NCBI GenBank assembly: GCA_031291055.1
Contig: JARLJU010000352.1
Span: 1 to 58,136 of the forward strand
DNA length: 58,136 bases
Direction of reading: 5' to 3'
Source: Rudaea sp.
GTDB taxonomy: Bacteria; Pseudomonadota; Gammaproteobacteria; Xanthomonadales; Rhodanobacteraceae
The notes under the pieces were generated by a model. It did no database searches, was not told the DNA's origin, and was given only the letters and a program-made list of their open reading frames with translations. Positions within the stretch are counted from its first letter, which is position 1, and each line of letters starts with the position of its first letter. The position numbers and the translations under genes were made by a program. Below are positions 51,037 to 58,136 of this stretch, piece after piece.

Positions 51037-51812
51037 ACGGGTTGGTCTGTGTCGAGATCGCCGACGGCGTCGCTACCGTAACGCTCAACCGCCCCGAAGC
51101 GATGAACGCGCTGTCCAGGGCGCTGCGTTCTCAACTGTTCAAAGTGATGACTGCGCTCGATGCCGACGACGATGTTCGTGCCGTGGTGCTGACCGGCGCG
51201 GGCACACGCGCTTTTACCGCCGGGCTCGACCTGAAGGAACTCGGCTCGGAACCGGGCGCGCTCGGTGCGGCCAATGCCGAAGGTGCCGACGAAAACCCGG
51301 TCAAGGCGATCGAACTGTGCCGCAAGCCGGTGGTCGGCGCGATCAATGGCGTCGCCATTACCGGCGGCTTTGAAGTTGCACTCGCATGCGATGTGCTGAT
51401 CGCCTCGACCAACGCCCGTTTTGCCGACACCCATGCGCGCGTGGGAATCATGCCCGGGTGGGGCTTGTCGCAGAAATTGTCGCGCTTGATCGGTATCAGC
51501 CGCGCCAAGGAACTGTCGTTCACCGGCAATTTTCTCGATGCCAGGACTGCCGAGGCGTGGGGCCTCGTCAATCGCGTCCATGCCCCCGAGGACCTTTTAC
51601 CTGCGGCGCAGAAACTGGCGAGCGAAATGGCATCGGTGGATCAGGCCATGCTCAAGGCTTACAAGGCGTTGATCGACGAGGGTTTTGCGTCGAGTTTCGG
51701 CGATGGCCTGACGCTCGAACATCGTGTCTCGTCTGCCGCCAACGCGGCGGTCAAGCCCGCGGAAGTCGAGGCGCGCCGGCTTGCGGTGCTGGCGCGGGGC
51801 CGCGGCCAATGA
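51033..51812 (+). CDS. Enoyl-CoA hydratase family protein
   Basis: A 259-residue crotonase: LNRPEAMNALSRALR, TRAFTAGLDLKELG for the oxyanion hole, and GGFEVALACDVLIAS with the first glutamate. The second site reads ADTHARVGIMPGWGLSQKLS, as in the crotonase at 30098, in place of a second glutamate. The reaction may be hydration of an unusual enoyl-CoA or isomerisation. It is four-base coupled to the ligase and 28 bases before the hydratase gene. Confidence 0.88.
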   Translation: MNGLVCVEIADGVATVTLNRPEAMNALSRALRSQLFKVMTALDADDDVRAVVLTGAGTRAFTAGLDLKELGSEPGALGAANAEGADENPVKAIELCRKPVVGAINGVAITGGFEVALACDVLIASTNARFADTHARVGIMPGWGLSQKLSRLIGISRAKELSFTGNFLDARTAEAWGLVNRVHAPEDLLPAAQKLASEMASVDQAMLKAYKALIDEGFASSFGDGLTLEHRVSSAANAAVKPAEVEARRLAVLARGRGQ

Positions 51813-51840
51813 GCCGCAAACAATGCGAGAGGATAATTCG

Positions 51841-52764
51841 ATGACCCAAGCCAGTTTTCTGACGCCCGAAGTCATGTCCACCGTCGGGGAGCAAACCGAG
51901 CCCCGGTATGGCCTGATCGATGCGCACCAGATCCGCAAGTTTGCGGCGGCAATCGACGACCTGAACCCGATCTATGTCGATGTGGAGGCTGCGCGGGCCG
52001 CAGGATATGCGGGGTTGGTCGCGCCGCCGCTGTTCAACGCTGCGGCGACCCGGCCCGTGCCGTATCGCTCCGGCCTGCTGGCAGATGGCCAATACGACAG
52101 CGTGGCACCGCCGGGGCTCGGCCATCTGCAAACGATGCTGGCGGGGCAGCGCTGGGACCTGATCCGGCCGGCAATCGCGGGTGAAGAACTGATCGAAGTG
52201 TTTACCACCAAATCGATCACCGAGAAGCAGGGCAAGACCGGTGCCATCGTGTTCGTCGAAAAGGAGGCATCGCTGACGACGCCGTCGGGCGAACTGATCG
52301 AGCGCTATGGCTCGACGCTGATCCTGCGCGCACCGCCGCCGCCTTTGCCCCCTTTCGCCACAGCAGGCGAAATGCCCACGAAGCCCGAGGCGACCCAGGC
52401 GACGGTTGAGACGCCCGACGGCTTTATCAAGCATCCCGACATGATCACACTGTTCATGTTTGCCGCCGCGATCTGGGGCATTCATCGCATCCACTGGGAC
52501 ACCCCGTATGCGCAAGCCGAGGGCCTGCCGCTACCGATTCTGCCGGGATGGGCATTGTCGAGCTATCTGGCAGAACTGGCCGGCAAGCATGCGCCCGCCG
52601 GCCAGCGTCTGCGGCGGATCGCGGTCCGCTATCGCAGCAGCGCATTTCCCGGCGATGCGCTCCATTGCACCGCCGCGCAGCAGGATGACGGCGTGCTCGG
52701 CCTGGAGATGGTCAACCAGGCCGGGACGCAAGTTGCCACCGGCGATGCTTCGTTTTCTGTTTAA
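51841..52764 (+). CDS. MaoC-like double-hotdog dehydratase
   Basis: A 307-residue protein. The N-terminal FAS1/MaoC-type domain (about 10-165) has IRKFAAAIDDLNPIYVDVEA and GLVAPPLFNAAATRP. The C-terminal hotdog (about 205-305) contains MFAAAIWGIHRIHWDTPYAQ and GLPLPILPGWALSSYLAELA, a HxxHWD-like motif of the hydratase class. It is likely to hydrate a 2-enoyl-CoA. GAGAGGATAATTCG precedes the ATG. Its stop overlaps the convergent MFS stop by four bases. Confidence 0.8.
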   Translation: MTQASFLTPEVMSTVGEQTEPRYGLIDAHQIRKFAAAIDDLNPIYVDVEAARAAGYAGLVAPPLFNAAATRPVPYRSGLLADGQYDSVAPPGLGHLQTMLAGQRWDLIRPAIAGEELIEVFTTKSITEKQGKTGAIVFVEKEASLTTPSGELIERYGSTLILRAPPPPLPPFATAGEMPTKPEATQATVETPDGFIKHPDMITLFMFAAAIWGIHRIHWDTPYAQAEGLPLPILPGWALSSYLAELAGKHAPAGQRLRRIAVRYRSSAFPGDALHCTAAQQDDGVLGLEMVNQAGTQVATGDASFSV

Positions 52765-53999
52765 AGGGGTGCGGCGCGCTGAATGGGAGCCTGGCGTTGC
52801 ATGACCGACAGCACGCCGACCACGATCACGATGGTTGCTGCCACGCCGAAAAACTGACCGCGCGTACCGAGCAGATGTTCGTACGGCGCGGTCAACAGCG
52901 GCATCATCGCCCCGCCCAGGTAGAGGCTGGTCGTCATTGCGCCCAACGAGCGCGCAATCAGGTCATGGGGCGCGCGTCGCATGCCCCAGGTCCATATCGC
53001 CGCGAGACCGCCCCCGATGCTGACACCGCTGATTATCAGCGCCAGCGCAAATTGTGCCGCGCCGGTTGCCGTTGCAACCACGCACAGTCCCGCAGCGGCG
53101 AGCAGGAATGCCAGTCTGATCACCACGACCGGGCGGTAGTTCGGCACGAAATGCCCGAACAACAGCGATGCCAGCACAACCGAGCCTTCGTTGCACGCAT
53201 ACAGCAAACCGATCGTGCGGTGATCGGTAATGCCGGCCTCGGCCATCACGAACGGTGTCTTTACACCACTCATCAACATCATCACGAACCAGGCAAAGCC
53301 CGTCGCGCATACGGGCAGCATTGGCCGCAACCGCTTGAGATTACCGATGGCACCAGCCGGCAGCGGTGCGGTTTGCGGGATGCGTCCGGTACATAGCACC
53401 GGGATCAGAAAAACGAGTACGATCGCTCCGTGCAACAGGAATGGAGCGCGCCACCACCACGTGGCCGTCAGACCCGCCACCAGCACGAACGCGATTCCGC
53501 CGGTCCCACCCACACTGATCAGGAAGCCGTTCATCCGCGCGCGTGCAGGCCCCCGGAAATAGATAGCCACCATCGCGTTGCAGGCCGTAGTCATCAGGCC
53601 GGCCGCTATCCCCATCAGCAGCCGCGCGAGCAGAAACGCGGTGGCATTGTCAAGCACGACGGCCGCCGAACCAGCCAGTCCGAAGAGCGCCATCGCACCG
53701 AGGAGTGTGGGACGCAGGCCGCTGCGTTCGATGATCCAACCGGCCATCAGCCCAGCCGCCATCACCCCGAACAACGGCAGGGTACCCGCCAGCTGGGCAA
53801 TGAACACGCCGCGCTGACCCTCGCCGAAATGCCTTGCAACATCGCTCATGATTGGCGGCAGAACGTCATAGATGAGCGCCGTGGACAGCGCGGCCGTAAA
53901 ACATGCGGCCACGATCATCGCCCTTCGCCCGCCACCGTAGGCGGCGATGGGCGAGGCATCGGCGTTGCTGTCGCTGTCATCGATCGTTTGGCTGGTCAT
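52761..53999 (-). CDS. MFS transporter
   Basis: A 412-residue inner-membrane carrier with 12 expected hydrophobic segments. The start is ATG at 53999 behind GGAGTGGAG. The loop 2-3 signature is GWIIERSGLRPTLLGAM. It is most like MFS carriers for organic acids or aromatic compounds, but the substrate is not evident. It is divergent from a MarR gene over a gap with a palindrome, a classic transporter-repressor arrangement, and is the probable uptake system of this end of the cluster. Confidence 0.85.
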   Translation of the reverse strand: MTSQTIDDSDSNADASPIAAYGGGRRAMIVAACFTAALSTALIYDVLPPIMSDVARHFGEGQRGVFIAQLAGTLPLFGVMAAGLMAGWIIERSGLRPTLLGAMALFGLAGSAAVVLDNATAFLLARLLMGIAAGLMTTACNAMVAIYFRGPARARMNGFLISVGGTGGIAFVLVAGLTATWWWRAPFLLHGAIVLVFLIPVLCTGRIPQTAPLPAGAIGNLKRLRPMLPVCATGFAWFVMMLMSGVKTPFVMAEAGITDHRTIGLLYACNEGSVVLASLLFGHFVPNYRPVVVIRLAFLLAAAGLCVVATATGAAQFALALIISGVSIGGGLAAIWTWGMRRAPHDLIARSLGAMTTSLYLGGAMMPLLTAPYEHLLGTRGQFFGVAATIVIVVGVLSVMQRQAPIQRAAPL

Positions 54000-54083
54000 C
54001 GGCTCCACTCCTGGCTTATGGTCGTTCGTGCAGTACGCATCGAGGACCTTCGCCTTCACGGCTAGGACATCGCGAGCGAGATG

Positions 54084-54099
54084 TCTAACTTAGTAGACC
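54084..54099. promoter_or_regulatory. Operator-like palindrome between MFS and MarR genes
   Basis: TCTAACTTAGTAGACC contains the imperfect palindrome TCTAACTTAGTAGA and the variant core ACTTAGT. It may be bound by the adjacent MarR protein or by the regulator of the ACCTRGT sites. Confidence 0.45.
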
Positions 54100-54136
54100 G
54101 ACATGAGACAACCAACGAGCAAGGGAAAAGGAGCGA

Positions 54137-54607
54137 ATGCGCAAAGACAATTCGATCAGCTATCGGATCAGTCTGGTTGGCCGCATGCAGCGAACGCGCT
54201 TCGACGCGCGCGCGCGCAGCCTCGGCATCACACGCGCACAATGGCGTGCGATCTACGCAATCAGTCTCGAACAGGGGGCATCGCAGCGGCGCATCGCCGA
54301 AGTGATCGAAGTAACGGATACGACCGCGGGCCGGTTGATTGATCGGCTCGTCGATAACGGCTGGGTCGAGCGGCGCGCAGACGCATCCGATCGGCGCACG
54401 CACCACATGCACCTTACCGCTCTCGCCACTCCGTTACTGGACCGGTTAGCCCAGCTTGCACATGACGAAGATGCCGTAGCGCTCGCCGGGGTCGATTTGG
54501 CAGAAATACAGACAGCCCTCGCGGTGCTCGATCGAGTGATCGCCAATATCCAGTCCGCGCCCGCCTTGGTCGACGAAACGATACCGTGCGGGGCGGACAC
54601 GCAATGA
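54137..54607 (+). CDS. MarR-family transcriptional regulator
   Basis: A 156-residue winged-helix protein: RARSLGITRAQWRAIYAISL, the recognition helix in VIEVTDTTAGRLIDRLVDNG (about 57-76) and the wing VERRADASDRRTHHMHLT. It is typical of MarR proteins that sense phenolic or acidic ligands. AAGGGAAAAGGAGCG precedes the ATG. The divergent MFS gene is the obvious target. Confidence 0.9.
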   Translation: MRKDNSISYRISLVGRMQRTRFDARARSLGITRAQWRAIYAISLEQGASQRRIAEVIEVTDTTAGRLIDRLVDNGWVERRADASDRRTHHMHLTALATPLLDRLAQLAHDEDAVALAGVDLAEIQTALAVLDRVIANIQSAPALVDETIPCGADTQ

Positions 54608-54678
54608 CCCGGCCCGCATACGCTGCACCTTTGCGCTTCAAAAGATCAATGACAACATTCAGCGCCAGGCGGCATCGA

Positions 54679-54975
54679 TCAAGGGAGCATTTTGTAGACT
54701 TCGACTCGCGTCAGGGTCGTTGCAATGCCGTTTGCGCCTGCGACGAGCGTGCCGGCCGGAATAACGACGATCTTCGAGTCGAAAATGAGCTGAACCGAAC
54801 CATCGGCGTTGACTTTGTCGATCGGCCCGAGGCGCATCCCCTTGGCGTCGCGCAGCGTCGCGCCCGCCTTTGCCGCGACAGGTGTCGTCGCAACGGCTTC
54901 GGTGGTTTGTGCGGCAGTTGCAAGTGCTGGCGATCCGACGAGCGCGGCGACGACAACGGCTATAAAAATACGCAT
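54679..54975 (-). CDS. Small secreted/periplasmic protein of unknown function
   Basis: A 98-residue protein with an N-terminal signal peptide (RIFIAVVVAALVGSPALA, likely cut after ALATA). The short beta-rich tail has LRDAKGMRLGPIDKVNADGS and LTRVEVYKMLP, a pattern resembling single-domain PRC-barrel-like proteins common in sphingomonads. No reaction is predicted. It is not part of an operon. Confidence 0.7.
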   Translation of the reverse strand: MRIFIAVVVAALVGSPALATAAQTTEAVATTPVAAKAGATLRDAKGMRLGPIDKVNADGSVQLIFDSKIVVIPAGTLVAGANGIATTLTRVEVYKMLP

Positions 54976-55022
54976 ATTTCAACTCCAATTCACGAAAAAC
55001 ACATGGTCTTTGCGACGACGTT

Positions 55023-55038
55023 AAGCTAGCTTAGTATT
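55023..55038. promoter_or_regulatory. Palindrome in the secreted-protein/phosphatase gap
   Basis: AAGCTAGCTTAGTATT begins with the perfect palindrome AAGCTAGCTT and contains the weak variant GCTTAGT. It lies between the secreted-protein start (54975) and the phosphatase start (55216). It is probably unrelated to the main operator set. Confidence 0.25.
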
Positions 55039-55215
55039 CTGACAGTGGCCTTGCAAAGAAGAAATGTTGTGATGCAGCATTTTTCACGGCAGGGGATTAT
55101 TTGTCACACCTGTCCAGCTTGCCGCCTGCCACCCACGCGCTCGGTTCACCCACGCACTTTTGCACTGTGCATGGCTAAGGTGAGACCGGCCTGGTGGCCA
55201 TGCCGAAGGAATTCG

Positions 55216-56034
55216 ATGATGAGCATGTCACTTGAGCGGCCGAATCTCTCCGGGCCGAGCGTGGACCGGGTCATCGCGCTTGACCGGGGCTTCAATCTTC
55301 GTGATTTCGGTGGTTACCCGACGAAATCCGGAGGCATCGTCCGGGGCGGCGTGCTTTACCGCTCGGGTACGATGGCGTATCTGAACGACGCAGACCAGCG
55401 TCGTATGGTGGATCTTGGCATTGCTGCAATCGTCGATTTGCGCCGCGCCGACGAGCGCGGCAAAGAACCTACAAGCTGGCACGCCGATACCGGGCTCGAT
55501 TACTGGGCCGCGACACATGCCGCATCGAGCGGCATGTTGCGTACCGAAACGCGTCGGGCTGTCGCTACCGCGGGGTTGTCAGCGGATGCCATGGTCGATC
55601 TTTATCGCAACCTGCCACAAGATCATGCAGCTTCCTATCGGGCGTTCTTTCTCAAGGTGCGCAACGGCTTGTTGCCCATCCTGGTCAATTGCGCCGCCGG
55701 CAAGGATCGCACCGGAGTGGCGGTGGCGCTGCTGCTCGAATTGCTAGGCGTTTCGCGTGATCTGATCGTCGAAGACTATGGCCTGACCAACCAACACGCC
55801 GATTTTGAAAAGTTGCTGGAATTCCGCAGACGTTCAGGGCGCTTTACAACCGTCTTGCCCGATGCGGGCGGTCCGATGTTCGCGGCTCATCCAAGTTACC
55901 TTGCTGCGCTGTTCGATCAACTCGACGGGGTATATGGCAACGTCGAAAACTATGCCCGCGACCAGCTCGGGCTTTCGCCCGATGACCTGACCGCAATCCG
56001 TGCGCGGCTGATCGATCCGGCGCCGATCGATTGA
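55216..56034 (+). CDS. Tyrosine/dual-specificity protein phosphatase (PTP-like, Tyr_phosphatase_3)
   Basis: A 272-residue phosphatase: FNLRDFGGYPTKSGGIVRGG near the N-terminus and the signature NCAAGKDRTGVAVALLL (about 158-174) with catalytic Cys and Arg. Proteins of this type dephosphorylate tyrosine or lipid phosphate. In a cluster with three kinase-fold enzymes, a metabolite-phosphatase role should also be considered (speculative). The ATG at 55216 follows GAAGGAATTCG. It is convergent with the SDR at 56039. Confidence 0.87.
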   Translation: MMSMSLERPNLSGPSVDRVIALDRGFNLRDFGGYPTKSGGIVRGGVLYRSGTMAYLNDADQRRMVDLGIAAIVDLRRADERGKEPTSWHADTGLDYWAATHAASSGMLRTETRRAVATAGLSADAMVDLYRNLPQDHAASYRAFFLKVRNGLLPILVNCAAGKDRTGVAVALLLELLGVSRDLIVEDYGLTNQHADFEKLLEFRRRSGRFTTVLPDAGGPMFAAHPSYLAALFDQLDGVYGNVENYARDQLGLSPDDLTAIRARLIDPAPID

Positions 56035-56038
56035 ATTT

Positions 56039-56803
56039 TCAGAGCGCCAGGCCGCCGGTGGCTTCGATAATATTGCCGGTTACCCAGCCCGCCTCTGGCC
56101 GGCACAGCATCATCACCGCGCCCGCGATATCATCCGGTTGTCCCATCCGCCCCATCGGTACCATCCTGGCATTGGTCTCGTCGAAGCCGGGGCGTGCGCG
56201 CAGTTCGGCGATGAAATCGGTGGCAACCGCACCGGGCGCGATGAGATTGCAGGTAATTCCGCGCTTGCCCACCACCGTTGCGGTCGACAACGTCAGGCTC
56301 TGCAATGCGCGCTTGGACATCGCGTAGGCCGCCGCAAAATGCTGCGATACCCGTCCCGAAATCGAACCGATGTTGACGATCCGGCCATTGGCGCGCAGCC
56401 GGGGCAACGCTTGCTGGGTCACCAGATAAGGTCCTTTGACATTGACCCGCATCATGGCGTCAAACAACTCTTCCGAACCGGATTTGAGCGTGGCATCCTG
56501 ACCGTTGCTGCCGATGCCCGCGTTGTTGACCAGGATATCGAGGCTGGGCGAGCTGCCGAAAACAGCATCGCATTGTGCCATCAGACTTGCCACGGCGGTG
56601 CCGTCGGATACGTCGGCTTGCACAGCAAAAGCCTGGCCACCTGCGGCGACGACTTTCGCCACCAGTTCCTGGGCCGCGTCGTGATTGCTCATATAGTTGA
56701 AGGCGACATGCGCGCCTTCGCTCGCGAGCTTTGTGACGATTGCGGCACCGATGCCACGCGCCCCGCCTGTGACGAGCGCCGTTTTTCCTGCAAGACTGTC
56801 CAT
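56039..56803 (-). CDS. Short-chain dehydrogenase/reductase
   Basis: A 254-residue classical SDR. TGGARGIGAAIVTKLAS, ILVNNAGIGSNGQDATL, NIGSISGRVSQHFAAAYAMS with Tyr/Lys at about 157 and 161, and a C-terminal AGWVTGNIIEATGG. ATG at 56803 is preferred over the GTG one codon upstream. The FadR-type gene lies upstream on the same strand with a 50-base gap that holds an operator. Confidence 0.87.
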   Translation of the reverse strand: MDSLAGKTALVTGGARGIGAAIVTKLASEGAHVAFNYMSNHDAAQELVAKVVAAGGQAFAVQADVSDGTAVASLMAQCDAVFGSSPSLDILVNNAGIGSNGQDATLKSGSEELFDAMMRVNVKGPYLVTQQALPRLRANGRIVNIGSISGRVSQHFAAAYAMSKRALQSLTLSTATVVGKRGITCNLIAPGAVATDFIAELRARPGFDETNARMVPMGRMGQPDDIAGAVMMLCRPEAGWVTGNIIEATGGLAL

Positions 56804-56826
56804 CACTTCAGTCTGCCAACATATTC

Positions 56827-56842
56827 AACCTGGTGCAATAAC
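56827..56842. promoter_or_regulatory. ACCTRGT-type operator before the SDR
   Basis: AACCTGGTGCAATAAC lies 24 bases upstream of the SDR start. Next to it TGAATC and GATTCA (56843-56856) form an inverted repeat over the stop of the FadR-type gene. Confidence 0.45.
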
Positions 56843-56853
56843 TGAATCCAGAT

Positions 56854-57636
56854 TCAGGTGCCCAGTGAATCGACCACCCGGACACCTTCCTCCCGACTTG
56901 CCCAAGTGGCGTTGGCATTGTGCAAGTGCAGTCGCCAGTGCGCCACCGCCTGCTCGACGCTGCCCGCCTCGATCAGGGCAATCAGCTTTTTGTACGACTT
57001 CAACCCTGCATAAAGACTTTTCAAGCGCGCATCGCGAACAGGCGGATGGCGGCGATGATAATCCCGCTGGTGCTTGCTGGCGAGGTTGAGCAAAATGCGG
57101 TTCATGAACGACAGGGTTTTGTTGCCGGCGGCCTGAACCAGCGCATGATGAAACACCTCGACGGACTCGACATAGTCGTCGTAGCGCTGCTGCTCAAGCA
57201 TCTGTGCAAGCTGGGCAATGACATTCTGGAGCGCTTCGATCTGTCCCCGGCCATGGTCGGTTGCCAGCCAGCGCACCACCGAAGGTTCGATCGCCAACCG
57301 CGCCTGATAGAGATCCGCAATCGTTGTGCCCAGCGATTCAAGGACATAACCCGAATAGCGCGAAACCAGTTCGACAGATGGCTTGTGCACTCGCGCGCCC
57401 GTGCGCGAACCGCGCACAACACTTATCAGGCCTTCAGCCTCAAGGATGCGAAAGGCCTCGCGCAAAGTGGGACGGGAAATGCCCAGGCTTTCCATAAGAG
57501 TGCCTTCGGGCGGCAGAAAATCGCCCTCCCCGATCTCTCCGCGTACAATTTGCGCGCGTATCTGATCGGAAACGATTTCGCTGGTTTTGGGCACGCGGAT
57601 GCGCGTTACAGCGCCGTCAAAAGTCGCAAAATCCAT
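56854..57636 (-). CDS. GntR-family regulator, FadR subfamily
   Basis: A 260-residue FadR-type regulator. The winged helix (about 15-80) has VSDQIRAQIVRGEIGEGDFL, the recognition helix in LGISRPTLREAFRILEAEG, and the wing LISVVRGSRTGARVHKP. The FCD effector domain contains VEVFHHALVQAAGNKTLSFM and AVAHWRLHLHNANA. ATG at 57636 is chosen because GGAG lies seven bases upstream of it; the open frame further upstream shows no family similarity. A variant of the shared operator is at 57691. Confidence 0.9.
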   Translation of the reverse strand: MDFATFDGAVTRIRVPKTSEIVSDQIRAQIVRGEIGEGDFLPPEGTLMESLGISRPTLREAFRILEAEGLISVVRGSRTGARVHKPSVELVSRYSGYVLESLGTTIADLYQARLAIEPSVVRWLATDHGRGQIEALQNVIAQLAQMLEQQRYDDYVESVEVFHHALVQAAGNKTLSFMNRILLNLASKHQRDYHRRHPPVRDARLKSLYAGLKSYKKLIALIEAGSVEQAVAHWRLHLHNANATWASREEGVRVVDSLGT

Positions 57637-57690
57637 GCCCATACTCCGCCGGGCCTTGCGCAAATCCGCAGGCAAGGCCGTCAGCATATT

Positions 57691-57705
57691 AAACTTGGTG
57701 TTACA
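57691..57705. promoter_or_regulatory. Operator variant upstream of the FadR-type gene
   Basis: AAACTTGGTGTTACA lies 55 bases upstream of the regulator start. The core CTTGGTGTTAC resembles the FadR-type TGGTNTACC arrangement and could allow autoregulation. The rest of the stretch 57637-57995 holds no gene I can support. Confidence 0.35.
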
Positions 57706-57995
57706 GCTAAAGACCAAAATGAAAGATTCAGACTTATAACCGTAGCTTTCGCGCAGCGGTGAGTGCCCAACGCAGGCATATAACCGACCCGGCACCGACG
57801 TTGGCAAGTGATGGCAGAGCCACTGCGCGCAGGCAAACAAAATATGCTGCGGTGCATCAAAGCACTGCGGCATCATGTTTAGCGTGTTGCCATGCCAGCC
57901 TCTTCAAATCGGTTCACTGATTGTCGGACTGGATACAATGGTCATCAATCGAGCATGCGTGCTCCACGAGGGCGCGATCTCGATCCTGTTCAAAG

Positions 57996-58136
57996 TCACC
58001 AGTTGGCGAGTTGAGCGGCGCGGGTGCGGTGGTGTTGAGGTGAGCCGAGCCATGATCGGTTGGCGATGGATCTGCGGAACCAGTAGTTGAGGCCGTATTC
58101 CCAGGTGTAGCCGATGCCGCCGTGGGCGGCGATCGC
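57996..58136 (-). CDS. Acyl-CoA dehydrogenase, C-terminal end (runs off the window)
   Basis: The minus strand from the right edge is open for 46 codons to TGA at 57996. It begins with AAHGGIGYTWEYGLNYWFRR, the characteristic C-terminal block of the partner-type ACAD subunits here (compare 9581 and 44386), followed by a short tail. It is the last part of a gene whose body lies outside the window, so the catabolic cluster continues to the right. Confidence 0.78.
   Translation of the reverse strand, partial: AIAAHGGIGYTWEYGLNYWFRRSIANRSWLGSPQHHRTRAAQLANW

Noticed and set aside
1..58136. A complete steroid-degradation pathway
   Set aside because: Although ACAD pairs, Ltp/DUF35 and NMO-like genes recall steroid catabolism, no 3-ketosteroid dehydrogenase, 9-hydroxylase, or ring-cleavage dioxygenase (Hsa-type) is present, so the substrate was left open.
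1..58136. tRNA, rRNA, CRISPR arrays, riboswitches or phage integration sites
   Set aside because: No cloverleaf-like tract, regular spacer array or phage gene was recognised; the only array-like repeats are the IS21 end and the small tandem repeat at 28053.

Overview
The window is about 58 kb of GC-rich DNA (low-60s percent by eye) from what looks like an alphaproteobacterium, most likely a sphingomonad. That assignment is an inference from protein style and base composition; no rRNA or tRNA is present to confirm it. It holds about 50 recognisable genes. Almost all of them belong to acyl-CoA (beta-oxidation-like) catabolism, with the transporters and regulators expected of an accessory degradation island.

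Layout. (1) 1-2457 is a nest of broken mobile elements: an IS21-type terminus cuts a group II intron, and the intron sits inside an IS3-family transposase gene. The IS3 element in turn ends in the 3' stub of a thioesterase gene. (2) 2740-10696 holds an SDR, an APH-type kinase, a crotonase, an alpha/beta hydrolase, a double-hotdog hydratase and a two-subunit acyl-CoA dehydrogenase (ACAD). (3) 10901-16003 holds an MFS exporter, a GST, an SDR, a thiolase and a nitronate-monooxygenase-like flavoenzyme. (4) 16127-25257 holds two tight operons. The first has a second flavoenzyme, a SnoaL-like protein, a crotonase, an MDR reductase and a thioesterase. The second has a DUF35/lipid-transfer-thiolase pair, an HSL-type esterase and a CoA ligase. 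(5) 25254-34684 holds an AtuA-like DUF1446 protein, an aldo/keto reductase, two epimerase-like SDRs, a crotonase, an amber-interrupted CoA ligase, a hydrolase, a Nudix enzyme and a thioesterase. (6) 34832-44188 holds an SDR, TetR and MarR regulators, a kinase-ACAD-SDR operon, a second kinase with a DUF7064/7065-like protein, and a cytochrome P450. (7) 44386-58136 holds a second ACAD pair, SDR plus FadR-type regulator, a second DUF7064/7065-like protein, a ligase-crotonase-hydratase operon, an MFS carrier, MarR, a small secreted protein, a PTP-like phosphatase, an SDR, another FadR-type regulator, and the tail of one more ACAD running off the right edge.

How it may work together (inference). 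CoA ligases activate a carboxylic acid. Paired ACADs, crotonases and hotdog hydratases, SDRs and thiolase or retro-aldolase units shorten it. The P450, MDR, AKR and the flavoenzymes handle oxygenation and ring or enone chemistry. Paired small ACADs, the DUF35-lipid-transfer pair and the flavoenzymes resemble bacterial steroid side-chain and ring catabolism. The DUF1446 protein recalls acyclic terpene use. No ring-cleavage dioxygenase or ketosteroid dehydrogenase is seen, so the substrate is unknown. Two observations stand out. Three APH-fold kinases are embedded among ACADs and SDRs, like LvaA or ACAD10/11 hydroxyacyl phosphorylation systems. A recurring ACCTRGT palindromic operator lies in most of the divergent promoter gaps, which suggests one regulon.
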